Assembly (NCBI GenBank): GCA_012861695.1
Contig: JAAOOA010000640.1
Location: forward strand, 166,501 to 230,500
From: Trematomus loennbergii
Taxonomy: Eukaryota > Chordata > Actinopteri > Perciformes > Nototheniidae
Reading direction: 5' to 3'
Length of the DNA stretch: 64,000 nucleotides
In this document: positions 58,130 through 64,000 of the stretch, in pieces
Numbering within the stretch: position 1 is the first letter of the stretch
Layout: each line of letters opens with the position of its first letter
Notes under the pieces: generated by a model
What the model saw: the letters and a program-made list of their open reading frames with translations, nothing else
Databases searched by the model: none
What the model was told of the DNA's origin: nothing
Position numbers and translations under genes: made by a program

Positions 58130-58275
58130 TCAGACGTCGTTTAGATTGTTGCGGATGTAAGCGTGGTACGCTTGGGATGACGAGCGGCCGAGGGCCTAGG
58201 TGGTTGGATAAGAGATGCCTGGTCTAGCTGCTGTGGACGCTGCGCCGATGCGGGAGAAATGGCTCTAATTCTGAG
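58130..58275 (-). pseudogene. tyrosine recombinase C-terminal remnant
   Basis: Minus-strand translation ends at TGA 58,132-58,130. It reads SHFSRIGAAS, then after an in-frame TAG, ALGRSSSQAYHAYIRNN. The RIGAA(T/S) segment carries the second catalytic Arg of the recombinase box, and GRSSSxAYxxYI matches the conserved GRWSS...Y with the Tyr nucleophile. These are the signatures of DIRS/Ngaro recombinases. It has at least two in-frame stops and lacks the upstream domain, so it is dead. Too short and broken to be an independent gene. Confidence 0.8.
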
Positions 58276-58399
58276 AGTGCCCCCCAAAATGTGCGGGATG
58301 TTCTGAAAGTGTTTCTGGACCAGAAACGTGTGACTTGAAGATAACGTGTCTGGAACGAGTGACTACATCTTCACTTCTAAATCTGGCTAAACATTGAGA

Positions 58400-58562
58400 G
58401 AGAGAGACCGGAGCGTCTGTTCGCTGCGAGGGTCGGGGAGAGAGAGAGACCGGAGCGTCTGCTCGCTGCGAGGGTCGGAGAGAGAGAGACTGGAGCGTCT
58501 GCTCGCTGCGAGGGTCAGAGAGGGAGGGACCGGAGTGTCTGCTCGCTGCGAGGGTCAGAGGG
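58400..58562. repeat. about 40-bp tandem repeat, four copies
   Basis: The unit contains GAGAGACCGGAGCGTCTGCT followed by CGCTGCGAGGGTC. Two more diverged units lie at about 59,620-59,690 on the far side of the 86-bp array. Confidence 0.9.
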
Positions 58563-58587
58563 CTTGCTGTGCCTGTTAACTGTTCTG

Positions 58588-59610
58588 GACTATGAGGAGA
58601 TCTCTAGTCATCCTGAGAAGTCTACTGGATTCAGGTCTGTTCTGGACTATGTGGAGATCTCTAGTCTGCTCTGGACTATGTGGAGATCTCTAGTCATCCT
58701 GAGAAGTCTACTGGATTCAGGTCTGTTCTGGACTATGTGGAGATCTCTAGTCTGCTCTGGACTATGTGGAGATCTCTAGTCATCCTGAGAAGTCTGCTGG
58801 ATTCAGGTCTGTTCTGGACTATGTGGAGATCTCTAGTCATCCTGAGAAGTCTACTGGATTCAGGTCTGTTCTGGACTAGTGTGGAGATCTCTAGTCTGCT
58901 CTGGACTATGTGGAGATCTCTAGTCATCCTGAGAAGTCTACTGGATTCAGGTCTGTTCTGGACTATGTGGAGATCTCTAGTCTGCTCTGGACTATGTGGA
59001 GATCTCTAGTCATCCTGAGAAGTCTACTGGATTCAGGTCTGTTCTGGACTATGTGGAGATCTCTAGTCTGCTCTGGACTATGTGGAGATCTCTAGTCATC
59101 CTGAGAAGTCTGCTGGATTCAGGTCTGTTCTGGACTATGTGGAGATCTCTAGTCTGTTCTGGACTATGTGGAGATCTCTAGTCATCCTGAGAAGTCTACT
59201 GGATTCAGGTCTGTTCTGGACTATGTGGAGATCTCTAGTCTGTTCTGGACTATGTGGAGATCTCTAGTCATCCTGAGAAGTCTACTGGATTCGGGTCTGT
59301 TCTGGACTATGTGGAGATCTCTAGTCTGCTCTGGACTATGTGGAGATCTCTAGTCATCCTGAGAAGTCTACTGGATTCAGGTCTGTTCTGGACTATGTGG
59401 AGATCTCTAGTCTGCTCTGGACTATGTGGAGATCTCTAGTCATCCTGAGAAGTCTACTGGATTCAGGTCTGTTCTGGACTATGTGGAGATCTCTAGTCTG
59501 CTCTGGACTATGTGGAGATCTCTAGTCATCCTGAGAAGTCTACTGGATTCGGGTCTGTTCTGGACTATGTGGAGATCTCTAGTCTGTTCTGGACTATGTG
59601 GAGATCTCTA
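58588..59610. repeat. 86-bp minisatellite (29 + 57 bp composite), about 12 units
   Basis: Each unit contains TGGACTATGTGGAGATCTCT AGTCTG plus a longer half with CATCCTGAGAAGTCTACTGG. Spacing is exactly 86 bp from 58,910 to 59,512. Open frames are repeat artefacts. One half-unit is doubled near 58,780-58,880. Confidence 0.97.
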
Positions 59611-59685
59611 GTCGTAGAGATAGAGACTGGAGCGTCTGCTCACTGCGGTGGTCGGAGAGAGAGAGACCGGAGCGGCTGCTCACTG

Positions 59686-59870
59686 CCGCTGTTGCAGCTG
59701 TTGCAGCTGTTGCCGCTGTGGCGGCAAAAATCAATGCAGGTGTTGCCGCTGTTGCAGCTGTTGCTGCTGTTGCCGCTGTTGCGGGTGTTGCAGCTGTGGC
59801 AGCAAAACACAATGCAGGTGTTGGGGAAGGGATGGGGAAGGGATGGGGTAGGGATGGGGTGAGGAGGAGG
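59686..59870. repeat. GCTGTT hexamer-like repeat and G-rich tract
   Basis: 59,686-59,820 is built of GCTGTTGC(A/C) words in two larger blocks, each ending in AATGCAGGTGTT. 59,820-59,870 is (GGGGAAGGGAT)-like with many GGGG runs, a potential G-quadruplex. Read on the gag strand the hexamer would encode Ala/Thr repeats. Confidence 0.85.
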
Positions 59871-60040
59871 GGGAAAAGATAGACCAGTTGGAAAGGAAGG
59901 TACTGGGTAAGAGTCGGCTGATAGGTTAGCATGTGGCATGGCCCCTGCCCCTTGGTTTACTGGGTGGGACGCTGTTGCTACGGGGTTAGCTGCTAACCTT
60001 GTTTGAACCGTGACGACGCGCAGAGTCTTCTTTATTTCTT

Positions 60041-60365
60041 AACTGAACATGCTAACGTCCGTGTACCTGGTTGCTACCAGGAGACACGTTTAACTGAACG
60101 TGCTAACGTCCGTGTACCTGGTTGTTACCTGGAGACACGTTGAACTGAACATGCTAACCTCCGTGTACCTGGTTGTTACCTGGAGACACGTTTAACTGAA
60201 CATGCTAACGACCGTGTACCTGGTTGTTACCTGGAGACACGTTTAACTGAACATGCTAACGTCGTGTACCTGGTTGTTACCTGGAGACACGTTTAACTGA
60301 ACGTGCTAACGTACGTGTACCTGGTTGTTACCTGGAGACACGTTGAACTGAACATGCTAACCTCC
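60041..60365. repeat. 51-bp minisatellite, about 6.4 copies
   Basis: The unit begins AACTGAACATGCTAACGTCC and contains GTGTACCTGGTTGTTACCTG. Copies start at about 60,041, 60,092, 60,143, 60,194, 60,245, 60,295 and 60,346. It runs into the 3' end of the gag-like ORF. Confidence 0.95.
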
Positions 60366-61125
60366 GCCTCTTCTCTTTTTCTTTCTCTTCTTTCTTTTTC
60401 TTTTTTTTTTCTCTTTCTTTTTTCTTCTCTTCTTTCTTGCCGTTGTGCTGCTGTAGGCTTGGTAGAGTTTGAACAGTCTAGCCTTGTTGTCGTTCCGGTG
60501 AAAGTGGATGCCGTTGTCTTTCAGGAAACGTTGGAGTTGAATGACTGTCCACCTCCGTAGTTCGGGCTCTATTGTGTAGCGTCGAGTGCGTTCGGGCCCC
60601 GTTGGGGGCGTCGAGTGCGTTCGGGCTCTGTTGTGTAGCGTCGAGTGCGTTCGGGCCCCGTTGTGGGGCGTCGAGTGCGTTCGGGCTCTGTTGTGTAGCG
60701 TCGAGTGCGTTCGGGCCCCGTTGTGGGGCGTCGAGTGCGTTCGGGCTCTGTTGTGCAGCGTTGAGTGCGTTCGGGCTCTGTTGTGGAGCGTCGAGAGCGC
60801 CGCTGCGAGTGGCCGGGAGCTGCGAGTGAGGCAGGCTGCCGGTGGGGGGGGATTGGAGCTGGCTGTACCTGTTACGGCCCCGGCTGTTTGCCCTCGCTGG
60901 CGGAGTAGACGAAGCCTGGGACCTGTCTGGAGTTGGAGGTATCTCGTTGGGGGAGCTTGAGCGGGAGAGGTAGCGGCTGGTGTGTGGGACACTGATTGCC
61001 GAGCGTGCGCGGCTCCGTTCGGATGCTTGGCTTGGATCCGTCTGCTGACCCGAGGATGGCGGATAGCCGATGTCGAAGAGATCTTCATCTGACTCCGGCG
61101 AGTTGATCAGGATTTCGGGATCCAT
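60357..61125 (-). pseudogene. gag-like ORF1 of the Ngaro/PAT-like element, SAP/LEM-like helix pair at C-terminus
   Basis: ATG at 61,125 (MDPEILINSPESDEDLFD) opens an acidic then Ser/Pro-rich region. Roughly residues 115-190 are a tandem repeat of about 10 residues (DAPQRGPNAL) encoded by a roughly 30-bp repeat (60,575-60,795). Near 60,603 one repeat unit lacks a base relative to its neighbours, moving the frame. In the other frame the sequence continues ELRRWTVIQLQRFLKDNGIH, which looks like a SAP/LEM-type helix-extended-helix, and ends in a Lys/Arg tract. Probably a nucleic-acid-binding gag. Family assignment rests on context. Confidence 0.65.
60575..60795. repeat. about 30-bp tandem repeat inside the gag-like ORF
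   Basis: GCGTCGAGTGCGTTCGGGCT alternates with CTGTTGTGTA and CCGTTGTGGG blocks, about seven units, making a 60-bp higher-order period. It encodes the DAPQRGPNAL/DATQQSPNAL repeat on the minus strand. Confidence 0.92.
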
Positions 61126-61213
61126 GGTGAGTAGCAATGTTCTAGTGGTAGCGTTTTTAGCTTGTATTGAACTGTGACGAGCGCAGCGTGAATCACAGTC
61201 TGCCTGTCGATCT

Positions 61214-61341
61214 TTGAAAGATGAGACAAGCGGTTGCCGGAAGCTTTTGCGGATAATAGGGGTGGCCGTGGTTTGAGGCGGAGTTTTAGGCGTGGCCATG
61301 CTCCTGAACCTATGTTAACATGTTAACATTTTAACCTCATT
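61214..61341 (-). repeat. split direct repeat A1
   Basis: Outer 5' terminal repeat of the element on the minus strand, matching A2 at 57,776-57,907 with a 3-base deletion near 61,252. Confidence 0.92.
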
Positions 61342-61739
61342 GTTAAATGTTAAGAAGCCCTGTGGCGGTTCTAGAACATTTGACATGGGGTGGCAAAGGG
61401 GGGGGCAAGAGTTATGGGAGGGCGGAAAACAGCAGAAAATACTCATGATACCTAGAACTCTGTTTACTGTAAGTACAGTAAGAATACTTAGTTATAATTA
61501 AGTACACAAATGACATCACCCATCTCTTCAGAGAGCTAAAGGTGACCTGTGCAGCAACACATTTCAATAAATAATATGTGTCAATACTAAGAGCTGCTAG
61601 ATTGAGCTGCTGTGATGGAATATGTAAGGAGAATAAGAACATACCATGTGGTCCAGCTGGAGTCTCCTCTGCCTCCTGATCCCTGCCTCTGGCCCTCTTT
61701 CTGACACTTCATCTTTATTCCTCACATACATTTCTTCTT

Positions 61740-61975
61740 CTTCTTCACTAATGTCTTCATCTCCTCCTCTTCCTCCTGCTCTGTCCCTCCTGGTCTCTTC
61801 ATCTCCTCCTGGCTTCCTCCTGCTCTGACCCTCCTGGTCTCTTCATCTCCTCTTCCTCCTGCTCTGACCCTCCTGGTCTCTTCATCTCCTCCTCTTCCTC
61901 CTGCTCTGACCCTCCTGGTCTCTTCATCTCCTCCTCTTCCTCCTGCTCTGACCCTCCTGGTCTCTTCAGTGACCT
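61740..61975 (-). repeat. 42-bp in-frame tandem repeat (14-residue EETRRVRAGGRGGD)
   Basis: About five units of CTCTTCATCTCCTCCTCTTC CTCCTGCTCTGACCCTCCTGGT. On the minus strand a 96-codon frame (62,012-61,722) starts MIRMSRKRKRKRE and reads the repeat in phase, since 42 is a multiple of three. One unit is 39 bp and one carries a shift. It could be a coding minisatellite of an unrecognised gene or a chance frame. No neighbouring exon was identified. Confidence 0.6.
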
Positions 61976-62978
61976 CTCTTTTCCTCTTCCTCTTTCTACT
62001 CATCCTGATCACTTTTCAGATGTCTTTTTATTTTTGTTGAATCACTCCAGCTACTCTGGCCTGCAAGAGTCTACTTGTGAAAAGCACTGGTACAAATGCT
62101 TGTCTAACTTCACACGTTAGGGCCATGTAGCTGATAAGTAGCATAGCCACTAATACATATAAAATCAGAAAGTATTTATCAGACGCACACAGGCAGCTGC
62201 GTTTAGATCCAGTTTGACGGTAAAGGATGTATCCTGGTTTAATTTAGCTGGCCTCATGGCTGTGATGTGTAATATACGTGGATGTAATAGTACCGCATAG
62301 TTCAGCAAATAAAGTGATCGATCTCCCGGCTAGCGCTGTCTGTGTAGTATTTTGTAACGTAACCTCCCAAACAGCGACCGTCTGTTAAACGCTATCGATT
62401 CAAACGGCAGCGGTTTATTAATATTTTGTTTCAAACTCTCGTCCTTATTAAAAACAAAACCAGTCGAAGGGGAAATGCTCCCAGGGGAAGCTGATCCACC
62501 CTCAGGTGCTGATCCACCCTCAGGTGCTGGGACAGCTCGCTCCCTCTCTGCAGCTGTGTGAGCCGCGGTCTGTGTGAACGCCGCTCCGCAGTTTAATGCA
62601 GGGCCGTAGCTACGTTTTTAACGGGCCTAAGATGATATTTAAAATGATTCACTTTTAATTAATGTACTGCTTGTTTAGTTGATTGAGAAGCTTGTGGACA
62701 TAGTGTAGGTTTGTTTCTACAAGTACAGTTTTAGGGACACAAAAGTTAGGGGGGCAGCTGGGGGGGCAAGGCTCTACAGTGGGGGGGGCAGCTGCAGATT
62801 GTGACCAATTCTTGATGTTTAGCTCGGATGACGGCGCATATCGAATTGTTCTGATAAGAACGACTCTGTAGCTCCTTGCTACCTTGCTATGATTGTAAAG
62901 TCATGTTGTTTGTATCTTTACAACGTTGCATGTATGTTCATGAGTTATTGATCCGCGAAATTCGAATCTGTCAATAAC
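61976..62978. other. 1.0-kb non-coding interval
   Basis: Contains G-rich phrases (GGGGGGGCAGCTG) at about 62,750-62,795 and a 17-bp direct repeat GCTGATCCACCCTCAGG at about 62,489-62,525. No gene is recognised. Confidence 0.4.
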
Positions 62979-63239
62979 TCAGCTCAGAGTATGCTTTGGA
63001 CGTGCATGTCCCCTCGCTCTGAGTGTTCTCTTGAGGTGTCTTTCACTTATGTGAAACCCGTGCCTTTTGCCAAGCACTGATGTTATATCTTTATATTTTA
63101 GGCCAAGCTCAAAGTAAAAATCGATGAACCGCTTCATTGTTGTGGTTTCTGTGTTGCCGAACTGACTGAAGTACATTGAGCTAAATGAAAAGTTTTTGCG
63201 AGATCTCGCGAAGGGGTTTGGCGAGATTTCGCAAAACAT
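62979..63239 (-). pseudogene. N-terminal fragment of a multicopy integrase-core (DDE) protein
   Basis: 86-codon frame. Its second half, DFYFELGLKYKDI...HISERHLKRTLRARG, resembles the helix-turn-helix leader found in many teleost multicopy integrase-core proteins (typically FYFxLGxxxxEI...ISxRTLKRxLK). No DDE core follows in the frame before the TGA near 62,979. Either an exon end or a truncated transposon copy. The first half is less recognisable. Confidence 0.45.
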
Positions 63240-64000
63240 TTGTATTTATTTATTTTTCAACCAATTTATTTTTTCTTCTCCATGTCCCCTAGGGGGCTCC
63301 GTAGCATACAGCCTGACATCACAAACAATACCCATAATACACTTTTAGGATCCACGTCCAAGAACCGGGACTCTCTAACAAGTCAAAAGAAAAATCAGCC
63401 ACTAATAGCTGTTTAATTGACACACATGTGACCTGATCCTATAAAGCGGTAAACACCTCAGCAGAGACTCAGCGATCCTCCACCTCAGTTACGCCTCGTC
63501 TTGGTGACCTGAACAGGACAGACAGGAGGGACAGTATGAACACATCAGAAATAATAAGAACATATTAAAAATGTCAATAGAATATTATATAATAGAAGCC
63601 GTTAATGTCATTATACATGTACAATGAAAGAGAAGAGATATTCCTTTTGAAGGACATTCAAATCAAACATTCATAAAAAATTAAAAAATAAGATAGACAT
63701 ACAACAACAAAGACCCTCAGCATTCATACTTATGTAAAATAACAGTAGTGCAGGACTTATATTCAGTTGTAGAGAGAATAGGAATATGTATAAATGATAT
63801 ATATTGCATGTATGGGTTGATGTGCAGGGGAGGAAGACTGAGGGGAAATAGAGCCAGAGTTCAGTGCAGTGATTGCTCTGGGGGAGAACCTGGCCGTTTC
63901 TCAATCGCGAGGATGCTGGCTTGGTAGCACAGCCAGCATCTTGCTTCAGAAGCAAGGCAAGAATACTTCCTGGCATTCGGAAAACAAAGAGTGGAACAGG
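63240..64000. other. non-coding interval at the window end
   Basis: No gene is supported. A repeat terminus with GCTGGCTTGGTAGCACAGCC AGCATC (internal GCTGGCT/AGCCAGC symmetry) begins at about 63,893 and runs off the window. Confidence 0.4.

Larger units (their letters stand above)
57481..61341 (-). mobile_element. Ngaro/PAT-like tyrosine-recombinase retrotransposon, internally rearranged
   Basis: On the minus strand the order is A1 (61,341-61,214), gag-like ORF, minisatellite-filled interior, recombinase remnant, B1 (58,088-57,906), A2 (57,907-57,776), B2 (57,665-57,481). A1 and A2 are about 130 bp and nearly identical. B1 and B2 are about 183 bp and nearly identical. A1...B1-A2-B2 split direct repeats are diagnostic of Ngaro/PAT members of the DIRS order. 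There is no LTR pair. RT/RNase H coding is missing. A related unoccupied site at 51,133-51,160 shows insertion with no obvious target duplication, as expected for recombinase-mediated integration. Confidence 0.85.

Noticed and set aside
58564..59611. Series of 61-116-codon frames starting MEISSHPEKS
   Set aside because: They recur every 86 bp with the minisatellite unit and are not separate small genes.

Overview
The window reads as teleost fish nuclear DNA, probably percomorph. It is an accessory, repeat-dominated stretch. At least ten (CA)n, (GT)n or related microsatellites are present, together with L2-clade LINEs, hAT-like and TTAA-flanked MITEs, foldback elements, a tyrosine-recombinase retrotransposon and a multi-exon immune-type gene family. 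No rRNA, tRNA, CRISPR or bacterial-style operon was found. Almost every long open frame over CA, ACGC, GAA or minisatellite DNA is an artefact of repeat periodicity.

Host gene content. The only recognisable host locus is a stonustoxin-like (SNTX/perforin-like) gene on the minus strand. A short first coding exon lies at 33.4-33.3 kb. A 2-kb exon at 31.6-29.6 kb covers MACPF-like, helical, thioredoxin-like and two fibronectin III regions. An AIG1/GIMAP-like GTPase exon with a Cys/His-rich tail and coiled coil lies at 6.8-5.1 kb. Both large exons carry several single-base frameshifts. Such SNTX-like genes are widespread in non-venomous fish, and nothing here shows a functional toxin.

Duplication. 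Two blocks of this locus recur about 43 kb and 21-22 kb to the right in the same order and orientation. Block A holds the GTPase exon plus flanks (about 1.56-7.61 kb and 44.95-50.52 kb). Block B holds the first coding exon plus flanks (32.05-33.54 kb and 53.35-55.93 kb). The right-hand copy has lost the MACPF/FN3 exon. It carries a LINE (51.4-53.35 kb) and a clean MITE insertion (54.07-55.16 kb) whose empty site survives in the left copy.

Mobile DNA by region. 1.9-2.65 kb: foldback element inside a CA tract. 11.6-16.9 kb: near-full-length L2-clade LINE with an SGNH-type ORF1 and an EN-RT ORF2, split by a nested LINE fragment. 17.96-18.96, 21.20-22.07 and 24.92-25.54 kb: MITEs. 22.16-24.76 kb: large imperfect inverted repeat. 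35.9-37.07 kb: foldback element with a hugely expanded GAA tract in one arm. 40.28-41.84 kb: 23-bp minisatellite. 57.48-61.34 kb, minus strand: a Ngaro/PAT-like retrotransposon with diagnostic split direct repeats, a gag-like ORF, a tyrosine-recombinase remnant and an interior overrun by minisatellites. Its empty site is visible in a related repeat at 51.13 kb.
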